Assembly: GCF_001949145.1 (NCBI RefSeq)
Contig: NW_019091360.1
Span: 2,523,916-2,587,915, forward strand
Length of the DNA stretch: 64,000 bases
Source: Acanthaster planci
Lineage: Eukaryota; Echinodermata; Asteroidea; Valvatida; Acanthasteridae
Direction: 5' to 3'
Shown: positions 1 through 13,300 of the stretch, in pieces
Layout of the letters: each line of letters starts with the position of its first letter
Numbering within the stretch: the stretch's first letter is position 1
Notes under the pieces: generated by a model
What the model saw: the letters and a program-made list of their open reading frames with translations, nothing else
Databases searched by the model: none
Told to the model about the DNA's origin: nothing
Made by a program: the position numbers and the translations under genes

Positions 1-3000
1 ATTGACTTATAACTTGGAGACCTATCGTCTTCCGCAATCCGTTGCGTTATCGAGCAACCCAGCGAGGTATGTTGCTATAGTAATTGACAGCGCCCTCAAT
101 GTTCGCCTTAACTTTCAGTGTTATCTTTTCGCTAGCTGGCTCTCAATCGATCGAACGAACGCGTCCCGTCGTCCGTTTCGCACAAAGTGTAAGGGGGGAG
201 GATATTGACTATATTTGTTGTAATGCGTGTGAATGTTGACTAAGGGACAAAAAATACTGAGATGATAAAAACACTTTTTTCCCAATAAATAAGTACAGTC
301 CCCTTTTACTTGGTGCACAGTGATCATTCCTTTCACATGGTATATGGAGCCATTTCCCATGAAGTGCAATTCATGTCTTAGTTGTAAGAGACAGGGATGT
401 GCCCTTCCAGAAATCTGCATTTGTTCATGGCAGTGCCCAAATCCGTTGTAGGATTCATTTTTTTTTCTTTTGAGGGAATTCGTTCCTGAGTTCTGATGTA
501 AGATCGCTGCCGGTGGAAGTAGCCATAATTTGTTAGCTTTTTGTGGTTTTTGTGAACATCTTTTACAGACTTGTGCTGTACTCAACAACTATATAACCAG
601 ATGTTCAGAGACTACATTGTATAACTTGAAAATTAGTTTCATGAAACATTTGCATTAGGATGTTTGGCCGACTGGAAATATATACATACGTGTATACACA
701 CGTGTAAGTTGCACTAATGTACACTAAAGTTGGGCCATAAATTACTGAGACAGCCTCCAAACTATCGTTGGCTTACTCCTATTCTGACCAAGATCATGAC
801 ATGAGAAATTTCCAAAGTAGTACCTCCAAATGCAATGATTGCTTCTCAAACTAGCCGTGTTTATTTACTTACTGGGAACAACGAAGATACAATAATCAAA
901 CCGAAGTTATGACAGACCCTTTTCACTTTCATTCAGTCATGAACTGTACATCAACATATACGTACTTACACGCACCGAATCATTAATCTGATCTGTCGAC
1001 GTCTACTACCAACTTTAATACAGAGACTTATTGTATACACTGCCGGCTCACTTTAATGTACTAACTCTACCATCCTACAAAATCCCTGAGGTTTTTTTTC
1101 ATAAGTATGCCCTTATTTGTCTTTCAGTACATTTATACGTGTGTCAAAGGAATACATGATTGATTTCTATCAGTTGCAGCATCCTGAAAACAAATCGAAG
1201 AGCATCGATGTGTGCATACAGGCATATTTTGGTCATTTTCACTTCATTGGGCGAATTCGGGGATAGATCATTTATAAATAACGGAAAAGTTATCCGGGCA
1301 CTGTTTAACTGAATTGAAACGGAGCCTTGGGACGTCGATGTTTCCATAATGTTCATTTCCTAGTGAGCATTCCAAAATGAAAGGGACTGGAAAATTTTTC
1401 ATGGATTTCTTTTGGAACTACGGCTTTAAGGTTTATGTACAAACAATGACTAGCTATTGATATCATCTTGCTACAACCCGCATGCCCCAGTCTGGAAATC
1501 CCTAAATCTGTTTAAAACACCCAAGTGCACATGCCACACCTTCACCGATGTATTTCAATAGGCTACACATGTACCCGTATTACATCGTCTTTTCTGTTTG
1601 CAATTGTCTTCCTTGTTTGGACTTCTATTAGTGCATATAATAAACTTCTCGTGCCACATGCTACAAAATGTTATTGACATTTTGAACAACGAATAATCTC
1701 TCCCCAAAGTCTCGGGATGTTACAGTTAAATGTACATAAATTTCAAAGTGAGGTAGTCAAAATGGTGGGTTGATATTACCTGGAGATAAAGTCTATATAC
1801 ATACAGTAACTTTAATGTTATCTTAATAAATCTTTATATATTTTTTCATATTCAAGTATACTGTACATGAGTTCTTCATGATGAAATGTGACTGAACCTG
1901 CGCAGTTTCTTTTGACATGTCACAAGCATACTCTTTGCAATAAAAGTTTAAAAGCAACGATAACCTGAATTACGAATAACGTTAACAGTGATAATTACAA
2001 AAAAAGGAAACAGCTGCAGTTGTTACTTAATTTATAAGAATTTACAATGGTGCCGCGGTAATTATAAAGCCATACTTCTACACTATACCTCATATTTCAA
2101 ATCTAAATAAATCTTGACTGATGATGTGTGGCGATGATACGTCTCGTCTTCACAGAGTGAACTTGTCCTAAGACGACAGTTCAAAATCTTACAAACGAAA
2201 CACTCTTTAAGTACCAGCATACAACGCCTGGATAAAAACCAATTTCATTATGAGCGATGGTGTGTCGTTGACCATGTGCCACTGACTCGTTCATCCCAAC
2301 GCACGGCACAGCCACATCGCAAAATAGAACTTCTATTCCACGGCAAATATAGAGAGTTCCATTCAACAAGAGATCCAGAGGTCGGAGTATATAGGTGCTT
2401 TCCAGAATTTTTCTCAGGCATTGTATAATACAAATAATGAATGTTTCATATTCGTGGTATGGAAAGGGTATTTTCATACGGTAAAATGTTCCATTCTACT
2501 CTTGCCACTACACCCATAAGCATCCAGAATTTGAAGTCCATCAGCTGACAAGACTCAGCCAGTTAACCAACCACTATACATGTACATATAAGCACTGACT
2601 TAAAGTGTTTCACCCCAAGAAAAACATCAACTATCCTTTGGAACTCTTTGGCCTTTACACGTGGCAAGAAATTTAAAGGGTGCAGTATTACACACACCTT
2701 TCATATTTTCCAGGGAACAGGAGTATCTTAGGTACTGGCATAAGGATTCAGGTATACTTTCAAGCATGGAGGGAGCTCACAGTCACTTCGTGGTTTTCCT
2801 ACCAACAGCGTGTTCTGTCTTCAAGGCACAACCCAGAAGATGGACAAATGCACGGGATACAAAATCAGATTGCCCACGAACACGACACGAAACACATTAA
2901 TTCAAGGGAATTTTTTTTCGGTATTCGAGTATTGATTTTCATATACGTGTTGTTGGACCAAATGCATGAAGCTACTATTAGTGGAAAATCCTCGAGAAAG

Positions 3001-3453
3001 CTTGATCATTAAAGCGGAAGAATTCACCTCGGAGCCAGTAACACAGAATGCGTGACGTAAAGGTAATCATCAACCTGTTTCTGCTGGTTAACAGGTTTCC
3101 TTGTTCACATAATTGTGGATTGGTTGCTATTTGCATCCTGTTCTCAAGAACGTTTAAACTAAGTCTTGATCTCTGTTGATGAATTCAGTCGAGACGAAGT
3201 AGGCCTAAGTCATGAATACGTGAGCAAAGCACAACCTCACAGAGAAAAAAGTACTTAATTGAGGGATGGCATAGGGTTAACTACGTAGACAGGCCAACAC
3301 CTCGGCACTTTGTACCTATGAATTTTCCGCAATGATTTTCGCCTTATTGGACCAATTGCGGCCACAGTGGACTGAAGAGCGCTTTAATACCCACGATGTG
3401 CCTGCCAATTAAAGTACACCACATTCGGTTGACAGTCATGTCTAACTAGGTTC
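1..3453. other. 3' flank of the receptor gene, no gene recognised
   Basis: AT-rich sequence with short open frames on both strands, none with a recognisable domain or paired splice sites. The longest (minus strand, about 121-588) has no family features. A purine run near 189-204 resembles a polypurine tract, but no LTR or pol gene could be linked to it. I see only scattered short palindromic words such as the TACGTGTATACACACGTGTA-like stretch near 685-705. Confidence 0.5.
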
Positions 3454-3459
3454 TTTATT
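3454..3459 (-). promoter_or_regulatory. candidate poly(A) signal of the thyroid hormone receptor
   Basis: The plus strand reads TTTATT, so the minus strand carries AATAAA about 190 bases past the receptor stop codon. It is the first AATAAA I found downstream of the stop, giving a short 3' UTR. A single hexamer is weak evidence by itself; position is the main support. Confidence 0.4.
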
Positions 3460-3651
3460 TTTACTGACTTCCCGACATGCTCGAAGAATAGTGTTTGTTT
3501 CCCACTTTTTCCACTTTTGTTCGTTACCCCTACCATACTGATACCTAGAATTCAGGTAAGACGGAGGAGGGAGCTTTATGCGTTCAGGACAAATAAATAC
3601 TCGGTATGAAGATCATATACTCAACACCAGCTTATTTGTCTGAGGATTTGT

Positions 3652-3777
3652 TTACAGTGTAGTGTTACAGTCGTCAAACATTTCCAGAAATATCTGAGGT
3701 ATCTCCTGGGTTTTGTCCAATTTGACGCACAGTAGTCTCTCGGCATGACGAGCGCTAATAGTCCGAAGGTCGGTGAT
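3652..3777 (-). CDS. THR: receptor terminal exon: helices 11-12 with AF-2
   Basis: The acceptor is CCGCTCACAG. The exon encodes [16 protein letters not shown], keeping the histidine that in TR contacts the hormone phenol (about 3745-3747), and ends with the coactivator-binding helix [10 protein letters not shown] plus seven residues before a stop. Forty-one codons and stop. The intact AF-2 suggests the receptor can recruit coactivators. Confidence 0.95.
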   Translation of the reverse strand: MTDLRTISARHAERLLCVKLDKTQEIPQIFLEMFDDCNTTL

Positions 3778-6700
3778 CTGTGAGCGGGGAAACAAAATAA
3801 TGATATTTATGTGGGGATCAAAGCATAACTCGCTCAGGTCCCAGAGGAGGCCGTTCCTTAACGACGTAGTCAAGCTCGACTCAGGATTTCACTCGGTGAA
3901 TATCTGTTTGGTTTCCCCAGCTTTTGTATTGGACTATAAAAGTGTAGTAATTAATAACCTAAGGAAACCTTGCTGTTGTACCACTTCATAGGAAGGTGGG
4001 GGTGTTGTAATTACTGACAATTTATGACCGTACTTACTACTTATACAATTAAGTCAGTAGCAGTACTATAGGCCTGGGCCAGGTCTAAGTTTACAAGTGA
4101 CTTTTATACATTTGTAAAGTTGTCAGCTTACAGTGGTAAACTCGCGTAATACATGTCGCAGGATTGCTGGGACCAGCGCTTAAAAAAGAACTTGAAAAAT
4201 AAAGTAAAACAGACAGAAGAAGAGACTCGGAGCTTTTGAATTATCTCTTTATAATGACAGTAGCCAGTGCTATACTCTTCACGTTGTGGGTTGATTATTG
4301 TCACTGTTTGTGTGTAATTTTATGATCGTGTTCCCATGACGACTGGACCTTTGAGGCCTGTCGTATATTTGATTATGTTGTAGAACAATCATGTGATACC
4401 ACGAACTCCTTCATATGGAAATGAGAGGGAGCAATTGTGCGATCTGGTAATGAGCTGCTTTTGTCATCAACCCTAACTTTTATACAACAAAGCTCTTGAC
4501 GTTTATATAATCAATCTTTTATATGTGACCTATCCTGGAACTTTTATCTCCAATAGTTGATTTTCAGTCTCATGGACCCGAATTAACCCCTAGCAATGGG
4601 AGAAGCTGGTCACAGCAACAATCTAAAGCTTTGAAGTCAACTGATTGGGCACATACCTTCATAAGAATTTTTGCCCAGTGCACTGGCGTCTTTGGTCGTG
4701 TCTCATTGATGAAGTGCTGGAAGGCTGTCAGCAGTGTGTCCTGAAGCATTTCCACCGACTTAGTATCTTTAAGTCCAGGCCGGTCTATGGAAGAAACAGC
4801 GTGGAATTCAATCACACCACGGCTACAACACGCAGTTATATTGAAGTTGTAACGTTGTCCCTTTGTTTTATGAGGTTCTATCCTGATAGTTGTTCTGTGA
4901 TAACCTACCACCAGCTATAAGTAGCACAGCTGCCAAGAGTGCCATTTCGGTTTCTGTCAGTTGCAGCCTGGCCAGACCCACGGCGAAGTCGAAGATGGGC
5001 TCTACAAGGTCGGCCAACGTGCCATGTTGTAACTCAGACTTGTCCAGAGGCATGCCGTTGGACAGAATCAGCAGCTGGGTGTCGGGATCATACTTCTGAG
5101 CGATCCTCAAGCACATGATCTCCATGCAGCATGACTTCAAGAGCAAGACCTGGTCTTCGTGGTCCAGCTGGAGAGGTTTTAAGAGAAAGCTTTAAAATGC
5201 TAGACCTTTTATTTTGATTACGAGTTAATTTGTAAATCAAATATTTGTAACTCAGATAAGGGGCCTGGTGTTATATTTATGCGTTGTGCTGACAAAGTTT
5301 GTTCTGTGTGAAAGCAGAAAAGCAGACTCAAGCAGGAACTGCTGAACTATGAATGTGGCATTCTGAGGATCCTAGTTTTCCCACACAAAAGGTATCAAAT
5401 TAACCTGGACATTTTACTATTTTAAAACTGAGACCTCCTGTATCATCATCTTGAATGGTCTCATCTGTTTCCATTGAAAGCACATCAACCAGGTACAATG
5501 GCCGTAAATATTCAAGGCACGCCTCGCAGAAGGCAAGATTTAATCCTAGATCATTTCTAGATCTGGAAAAACAAAACACCCCTCCCCTCCCCAAAAGGGG
5601 GAGAGGATGTCTTGAGGCATCAGACGTGTGTCCTTACCTCTTTGAATCCTGGTACCCTCTTGGCGAATTCTACCACCTTGACAATGGAGGGGGTCATGAT
5701 CTCGGCCAGGTTAAGTAAAGCACTCTTGTCATCCTCTGCCTTGGCCCTCTTGGTGTCAGGCTGGCCGTCCTACATTGAGAAAAGAAATGCAAAGCCTAGG
5801 GTTGAGTAAGAGGCATACCTTTGTTGAGAAAAAGGTTACAAAAAAGCAAACTTCTTGTCTAGTTAGTCATGTAACTTTGTTTACTGTATGATTTCCCCGC
5901 CCCTTTGTTCAAATAGTTATTGAATACTTGTGGGTAACGTTGCTATTTAATTATTTTAAGCTTCTTTGTAATGGCAAAACCGTTTCTAATTATCTATATT
6001 TGTAACCCTGTTCGTTTCAGCTGCTGGCTGCAAGTCATGTTTTTAGTAAACCAATTTGAACCAAGCATTTGATCTAAGGTTTATCTGGTACCTCTTCCGA
6101 GGAGGTGGAGTTTCTCCTGAACAGGTAGGTGGTGTCCTGGTGCGCCACCAGTATGGCTTTGATGAGATTCTCTTCGGCCTCAGTTAGCCGGCTGGCCAGC
6201 AGCAATCCACTCTGTCGCAGCATCTCTTCCCGTGTTCGCTTCTCCCTATTCTCTTGGATCAGTCGCCTCTTGGCTCTCCTCTGGTTCTCATTTAGAACCA
6301 CTGTGAAGGACGACAGAAAACAGACAAGTTAAGAAATCCACGAACAGGAAGAAGGCACCGAGAATGGAGGAGGAACTAAAACTGCATTCATACGAGTACT
6401 CTTGTCAGTCATGGAAGCGAATCCCGTCAGTAATCCACCGATTACCTCTTATAACTTCCTATATTTCTAATATGACGCACTTCATGCTTTGTAAAGAAGG
6501 ATTAGATTTCCAGGACTGAGTATCTAGGAAATTAACTGATTCGACTGTGCTTGACGGGACTTGTTAAGTGTATAGCGCTACTGGGTGGCTTGAAAGACAA
6601 ACGAATCAGTCAAAAGCTTGTCATGGCTTGTTTAAAAGTGACTATAATCCAAAGGAGCCACTACATGTACATAAGAAGTGCAGATGAACTCACGATCGGG

Positions 6701-7377
6701 TGCCATGCCAACGTTGATGCATTTCTTATACCGGCACTGCTGACATTGGTTCCTGGTGGTCTTGTCGATTACACACTCTTCGTTCCATTTGCAGTAATAG
6801 CTCAGATTCTTTTGCACTGTCCTTCGGAAGAAACCCTATTTACAACGAAATGATTAAAGTGTTCGATTTGTTTAAATGAAAACAAGATTCGATGGCAATC
6901 GTGGGAAATCCTCCATGCGAGAGCGCCCAAAACTAACTGTTATAAATAATTACACATAGGTACCTTTATTTTTTAAGGTTCTGTTAACATTTGAGTTCTA
7001 AACTACAGGCAATCACAAAAACGCGTTGGAATGTTAAACACCTTGCTGATTCCTCAAGGAAGTGGTGCTCCTGAGATCGGCATGTCTTTTCAACATTGTA
7101 CATGTACTTAACACATTAAGAAAAGCACCGGTTAAAATAGGTTTTGTCAATGTGTTTTTTGTTCTTTAATATTAACAGTTTCTTCTGTTTGAGTGTCGAT
7201 ATAAAAGTGTATATAAGCTATCGCCACGGACAGACTGGAACGTCTACCCTCGTTCCCATACCTTGCAGCCTTCGCACGTCATGCACCGGTAGTGATAGCC
7301 AGTCGCCGCGTCCCCGCACACCACACAAGGCTCGGGCCCATTACTCAGGTCCATGTAGCTTGGGATGTAGGGAGTGC
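3652..7377 (-). CDS. THR: thyroid hormone receptor (NR1A), seven exons, 5' end missing
   Basis: A ligand-regulated transcription factor that in known relatives binds AGGTCA half-sites in the nucleus, usually with RXR. Seven exons join in frame to about 369 residues plus stop; vertebrate TR-alpha has about 410, so roughly the N-terminal A/B part is unseen. Order: YIPSYMD lead-in, first zinc finger ending CEGCK, second finger beginning GFFRR, an RAKRRL-type C-terminal extension and hinge, a full ligand-binding domain, and helix 12 [10 protein letters not shown] (3670-3699). Introns are 3778-4656, 4785-4908, 5168-5637, 5770-6091, 6301-6693 and 6836-7261, all GT-AG. The breaks after CEGCK (phase 0) and after the second finger (phase 1) match, to my knowledge, the vertebrate TR gene. 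No stop or frameshift interrupts the exons, so the gene looks functional. The ATG must lie upstream, above 7377. Confidence 0.95.
4657..4784 (-). CDS. THR: receptor exon: ligand-binding domain helices 8-10
   Basis: After CTTCCATAG it completes an aspartate and encodes [15 protein letters not shown], which aligns with DRPGLACVERIEKYQ of TR-beta, then [14 protein letters not shown] and WAKILMK. The donor is AAG|GTATGT, phase 0. The intron separating it from the previous exon is only 124 bases. Confidence 0.94.
4909..5167 (-). CDS. THR: receptor exon: ligand-binding domain core
   Basis: The exon begins [18 protein letters not shown], the nuclear-receptor signature of helices 4-5, after CCTCTCCAG. 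It continues [10 protein letters not shown] and ends with one base of an aspartate codon at the donor GTAGGT. Aligned with vertebrate TR, the first pocket arginine (LR) is kept, the second is lysine (QKYDP, about 5093-5095), and the TR-beta asparagine position is serine, as in TR-alpha. Confidence 0.95.
5638..5769 (-). CDS. THR: receptor exon: start of ligand-binding domain
   Basis: Forty-four codons between TTCTCAATGTAG and GAG|GTAAGG, phase 0 at both ends. It contains [20 protein letters not shown], aligning with the TR helix-3 segment ITPAITRVVDFAKKLP. The arginine of that segment (R282 in human TR-beta numbering, from memory), which contacts the hormone carboxylate, is lysine here (about 5677-5679). 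Confidence 0.93.
6092..6300 (-). CDS. THR: receptor exon: C-terminal extension and hinge
   Basis: The first two bases complete a leucine, followed by [20 protein letters not shown], very close to the TR C-terminal extension that contacts DNA beside the half-site. A helical stretch with [11 protein letters not shown] follows, then a serine-rich hinge ending SSEE. The donor is GAG|GTACCA, phase 0. Sixty-nine complete codons. Confidence 0.92.
6694..6835 (-). CDS. THR: receptor exon: second zinc finger
   Basis: The exon starts in phase 0 with GGT TTC TTC (GFFRR) after TAAATAG and ends with one base of a split leucine codon before GTGAGT. It encodes [17 protein letters not shown], the dimerisation box, then [19 protein letters not shown] and VGMAPD. 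Cysteine spacing is C-x5-C-x9-C-x2-C as in nuclear receptors. Length is 142 bases. Confidence 0.95.
7262..7377 (-). CDS. THR: receptor exon: first zinc finger
   Basis: The acceptor follows a pyrimidine-rich run ending TGCATAG; the exon starts with the last two bases of a split codon (an upstream exon must supply one). It encodes [16 protein letters not shown] and then the four-cysteine finger from CVVCGD to CEGCK. The donor is AAG|GTATGG. YIPSY before CVVCGD is a hallmark of TR. The P-box is CEGCKG, shared by TR, RAR and VDR. Relative to vertebrate TR, the lysine of CGDKATGYHYR is alanine. Confidence 0.95.
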
Positions 7378-10300
7378 CTATGCAGGAAGAGAGTAAGATT
7401 ATAGCATTAATCAACCATGCCCAATCCAACAAGATTATTACGTAAACATCGAGAGTAAAGGTTAAGTTCGCTCAATGCAACTACCTTTTTCCACCGAAAA
7501 AACAAGAGATATACCGGTAACTGTGTATTAAACAAACTAGTCTTGAATAAAGTAAAGCTTGTATGGATAACCATTCTTTGATTTTGGTTAAGCTAAGAAA
7601 GTGGAGAAAGAATGGATACAGTCTTATGAATAATCTGATATGCAACGGTAGGATATCCATCCCGCCGTGCGTCGGAGACAGCCTAATGCTAGAATCGAAC
7701 TGGAATGCTTAAAAAATATGTGAGACCTAGAGTATGTAAGGATACACGACCTGTGACGGTAGCCAGTACATTTCATAGAAACAATCCTTTTTTTTCGTGC
7801 ATCGTCGGGTCAACAATTAGTCAGTCAAAGCGACTTTCACGAGACTGACGTTAATATTTCATGCAATATGTTTTGTTTTTGAAGTCACCCCGAAATAAGA
7901 AATAATTTCTGTGAACAAATGAACAAATTTCAATCCGAGTTACTTGTGTATTTGGCGTTTTAATAAAAAAGAGAGCTAACACTACATCTTTAAAAGTCCT
8001 AGTTCTGTCTATTTATGGATGAACAAGTGTGACAGAATTCCACTGTCGCATCTGGCGGTATCTAGGAAGTTTGTTCGCTTTGGGTTTAAGGGTTGGGTTA
8101 CTCCGTGCGTTCCAACGCCTATCTATATGTACGTTTTTGAGTGCGTTGCGTACACGATGCGTTCGTGTATTTCATTTTCACGGACACAAAAACTCTACAT
8201 TAATTAACATAACACGTGTGCGTTGCGTTTGTCAGTCAAAATCGCTTCGGGGGCCATTTTGACAGATACGCGCAACACTTGGCGCCAGTGTTGACGCGCA
8301 TATGCAAAGGCACCCTTAAACAGCTCCTCGCACTTGCCCAGGCTGGATTCGAACACCACCTGTCGGTGTCGTTCGTTTTTTCTTTCTTCCACGCGCTCAT
8401 CCGTCACGTCACTCATTGAACTATGTCCAACCCTACGGTCAGTCAACTCCAACAATTAACCGTCTGAGCCAGATAACACGATCTCATGAACTGTCGGTAG
8501 TATTTGTGCAAATGATAAAATGAACAAATAATGGAGAATCAAGGTGTGGAGCCCACGAAACCGTGCACGAAGTTAACGCGTGAATCCGGCGAAAACATGT
8601 CACTGCACTAAAACGTTACATACAAGGGGTGTAATTTAGACATTACATGTTCGTAGAGGCTGAAGCGACAAAAGGTGCATAAATCCTGGGAGATATGGAG
8701 AGGACATCCCGCACACCTACACACAGGCACTTTTTGACCAGGGGATGAAAAGTTTTATCATCCCCCTCCCCCGGCCTTTGATAGTGAGAAACAAAACGCA
8801 GATTTGCTAAACTTTATTTATAATTTTACAGTAGCCACGATGGAGGATGTTAAAACTCTCATGGTGCAACCATCGTGGAAACAATTTTGAGCGTACCCAT
8901 TGATGTACACTGGCGGTAACCTAACGGCCACTTGCCCCAGTCGTTCTTACGCAGTAAAACATGATAGGGGCCTATTTTTACCTGCATTCTGCAGGGTACT
9001 TGAGGGCACTCATTAACCTTCATTTTCATGTGGTCGTGTTGAATGGTTAATAGTGTATTTTGCGTTGGGTGTAATCTCAATGCATGTCGCAATGATATTA
9101 TGGTTACTACTTGCACAACCACTGTGAATTTAGACACATTATAAGAGCAGCGCGGTGTATGTACCGGTCCTACCGGAACAGATCTGCAGCTTACAAAAGC
9201 ACTACATGTAGCAGTGGCAGTAATGTGCTGGTAATGGTGCGTAAAGAGGTTATCTGCCTCAGTGATATGGTTCTATACACCGTATATCCGTTGGACAGTG
9301 CATGATGGGTGAAGGACGGTTGTTAACTTTGTTGATTATCTTCACTCTTCACAAAGTTCACGCATTATTCGTTCTGATGTGAGTGATTCCAGTTTCCAAA
9401 TGCCCTCAAACCAATCTCTTTTCGTTTTCTGTCCGTCTCTTTAACGCTAGGCACATTCGCAGTTATTTTCTCAAAATTCTGATCTGCAAGTGTTTCAAAC
9501 GAAAAACATATAAAAAGTGCCTTTTACGGAAAACTGAATGACAGAAAATTAGATAATGACCCACATATGTCAGTTTCCTAGTACAACTTAATTTAAAGGG
9601 GATCATCTCGAAAAGGAGGACAACAGTCATGAAATAGCCAAAACGTATATAGGCCTAATGACTGTCAAAGTAGTGTCCTACATGTAGCTTTAGCCTCACC
9701 CACTGTTTCTCTGGGTAAAAATATCCACGGAGTGAACAAATGTCGACAGTATAGTAGAGTTACATGTTGAGCAGAAATGCACTTAGTCTTCAGCCAATTT
9801 TAAATTTCATTCTCTTGAGTTGTCTGTCAAGACCAATGCATTCATTTGTTGTCAAGCCCCCCCCCAAAAAAAAAAATCAAAAACAGAGAACATCTTCGGG
9901 AAATGCCTTGAACCGAGACTATAGTAGTGTGGCTAGTGTCCTTGAGCAGGTGACAAATCCAGTGCATCGAAGTCGCCTACAGCGCGTCCAACCCTGGCCC
10001 AACCAAATTGAACCTAATGGAATGAGCCTGCTAAAATGTCCCAAGCCAATTACGTAACGTCCTGCACCAACCGGCAAGCTAGTCACATGAGGGGAACTGG
10101 ATGGGCCCGTGGCGACGATTGCACCCATTTTGGAAAATTGTGAACATATATACCTCAACAATAGTAAGGAATCACTAATTTTCCACATTAAACTTCTGCA
10201 AAAGAACAGAATGCAAAAGCTACATTGAAAGTTTAAGTCCAGTTTGGTATCGTTTGGATCCGATTTATTCGATTAACTGCACACAATTAAAACCAAGTGT

Positions 10301-13300
10301 AAATGAGCATGTAATAAGTTACACTGTTTAACAGCACTCCAATCTGGTGTCGACATAATAATAACATGCAGTAATGTTTCCATTGATAGCAACATCGTAG
10401 TACCGTGGATTTTTCGACATCGAATAAAATATTCAACAAAAATTTAGACACGTGAAATGAGTTTAAAATGAGCTTGCTTCAAAATCATCGTTGCGGAAAA
10501 TAAAATCTTGAATGTTTAAACAGCTGCTGTTTAAAACTTAATGGAAGTGAATAAATTACGTTTGGAGAGCAGCAAATTGTTTTAATATTTCTCATGCGCC
10601 CTCAATTTGCATTTGGACCCGAATTGGACGTTTCTCACTGTTGTCTCAGATTTTTGTCGCTTTTCTATCTCAATAAGAGGCTTGTAACTTTGTGTGTGTG
10701 TATATATATATATATTTAAAAGACGTAGTTCAAAACTTTATATATATATAAAATTGTTTCACTGACAAATCTGTGCATTTATCAACGACAGTTAAACAGC
10801 CCGAGGTATTTCAAACAAGTAACTTTTCCTAACTCAAAGTTGTTTTAAACCGTTTTCTTTAAGCTGCCCAAATTGCTTAATACGGTCGCCCCTTAAAATG
10901 TTTAATAATTTTGCCCTAGTAAAACAGCGGCCATGTTCAAACTTTGAGCAACATATTTAAATATTCATAAAAGTGTACGGCAACTAACGAACTCCTCCAA
11001 ACTGCATGTTTTCGAGCACACGGGCAGGTTGTAATAATTGAGAATTGATAATAATTGATATTTTTGTTACGTTGCTGCATGACAACCATAAAAATATAAA
11101 CTATACTGTGTAGCACAAATGCGAGTAAACATCTAACACACTAAAAAGGTAAATCTACAGCTGTGAAGTCGCGCCACAGTTATGGAAATACATGTAGTTT
11201 ACGTGGGTTCATGTATGGAGGTGGTCCATGTTAGCATGCATGATATGATCCAAGTGAAATGTAGAAAATGTTCCCTACTAGCACGGCACATGGAAGCCAA
11301 GAATGATTCAGCTGCTTGTCCTCATAGCATTAGGCGGGTCAGGGACATCCACCTACGACCAAATAAAAACTTGTTTGCGGTAATTCATTTCAAAGCCCTT
11401 CTTGAAAGGTCCGAAGTGTTTCTTGCTAAATACAGATAACTCAAATCACAATGGCCGTCCAAATGAAATGACACGTGCACGCTACATTACAAACGAACAA
11501 TCAAGTGGCATCACACTGATGGGGCTAATTTATGATTAAAGGTAAAACGCACATCGTAATGGTGGAGAAACATTACTATTTAGTGCAGCATTCCCTGTAC
11601 TCGGCAGATCGATTCCTGCTGTTCGCGTTACGTAACAGAGCTTAAAGCGGTAAAGCTCGGCAACAGTAGACCACATTTTGTTTGCATGGGTTCAGAATCT
11701 TAAACCCTTTGTTACGAACCAAAGCAGGTTCGTGTATTGAGGGATGGGGGGGCTGGGTACTACTCTGCAACATGCCTTTTGTTCCGTCATTCTGTTGTCT
11801 CTGTTTACAATGCATTCTAATCAGGTGTGTCAAGCTTTGCACGCAGACATTGCATGGTCTGTAGAGGCTGGTAACCCCATAAGGTCAACGGGGGGCCCAG
11901 GCTTCCATGGCGCCCAATGCACTCGGCCAAGGCTGCGGGATTACATTCGAAGAAATGCCGAGGAACCACGAAATATATTTGTACAAGAAAATAGTAAGAG
12001 CAAATGTTACCACTTGGCTGGTATTATTCAAAACGTATTTCAATGTACTGTCGATGGTTTCGATTTTGAAAAATGTTGGTTTTTTCAGCTGTGGCCTTTG
12101 TCACCAAACAAGCACTTGCTTTCGTTATTTGAGACTTGTTAACAATAGTTCGGAAAGAATGCCTCATTGTACAAAAATATGAAACAAATACCAAGGAAAT
12201 TGCGAGAAAGCACGAGCTAAATGACTATAGCCGATTTTTAATACGTTTCCCGCATACTGTAACACAAAACATGAAAGAAACTGGCAACAACCCTGCAACG
12301 ATTGAAAAAGAATTGAGCCTACATTTGGGATTCATTGTTCAGGACAATACTGGCTAGTCCTCCAAAAAATGTAATTAGTGTATAGAACCATTTTATGAGG
12401 AATAAAACTGTGGTTATTAAGTACGGAAGTGCGTCCAACTAGTCTCTAGAACAATCTTACACATAATACATGCCCTGCATGACACTAAATTTTCAAAATG
12501 ACGTATACAAACCATTTTCCAGCCATGAATTTTCATTTGATTTTGTCATTGTTGGAACTACCCTCGGTCTGTACCTGGAATCCATGTACATACAATCGTA
12601 ACCAGATGCACGCATTATGTAACCGGCAAAATATTAACCAATTTCGAGGAAAATGGCCCTGACTGTATAGGCCTTGCCAAGTCGTTGCCCTGGCAAACAG
12701 CCTTCCACCAACACCCACTCATTATATGCAGGTGTTAGTCAACAACTACACGTGCTGTACATATACATTTATGTACAGTACATGTACATTTACCTTTGTC
12801 GCTCTCGGACAACAGAGAAAAATGAAATGAAAACTGGACTTTGAAAGAATTTATAACTATCATTTATGGACTATAATTTATGGACTATAATTTTTGCACA
12901 GTTTCTAGGAATTTTTGACATTTCTGAAATGAAACACCTTAGTTGTATTTGAAAGTTCATCTCTCTGTAGGAAAGGAGAATCACGCAAAAACAGTTGAGT
13001 GCAGCCTGAAACAAAAGTTTTCGATGTCCTCGACAAAAACAGAGCAATTATCTTTTAAAAGTCAATCCGTCAAATGCTCCTTTTTTGAGATGGGGGCTCG
13101 GGGAAGGGTGGATCCCCCACGCATGAGAAAAGTCTGTCACTTTCGCATCATGCCGAGTAATTTCTTTATTGAGGTGAACAACGCGGTCCCGACATCGGCT
13201 GTATCCACTGTCTTTGTTGATAAAGCATTATCGTGTGAACAAGTTTTCTTGACACCCTATTAGGTCAGCGGCGGTTTGGATTGGATTTTTTGAGAACGGC

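Noticed and set aside
180-210. Purine tract that could precede a 3' LTR
   Set aside because: No LTR pair, no pol similarity upstream, and the element would lie mostly outside the window.
121-588. 155-codon minus-strand open frame at the window start
   Set aside because: No domain, signal or splice context. Composition looks like chance in AT-rich DNA.
8268-8300. GC palindrome around AACACTTGGCGCCAGTGTT
   Set aside because: Short and imperfect; nothing links it to a function.
8335-8365. GTTCGAATCC on the minus strand as a tRNA B box
   Set aside because: The flanking bases cannot form a T stem or acceptor stem.
8204-8455. Minus-strand open frame as a possible receptor A/B exon
   Set aside because: It contains coding-looking sequence (ESSLGKCEELFKGAFAYARQ), but I found no strong phase-1 donor to join the 7262-7377 exon and no similarity to TR N-termini.
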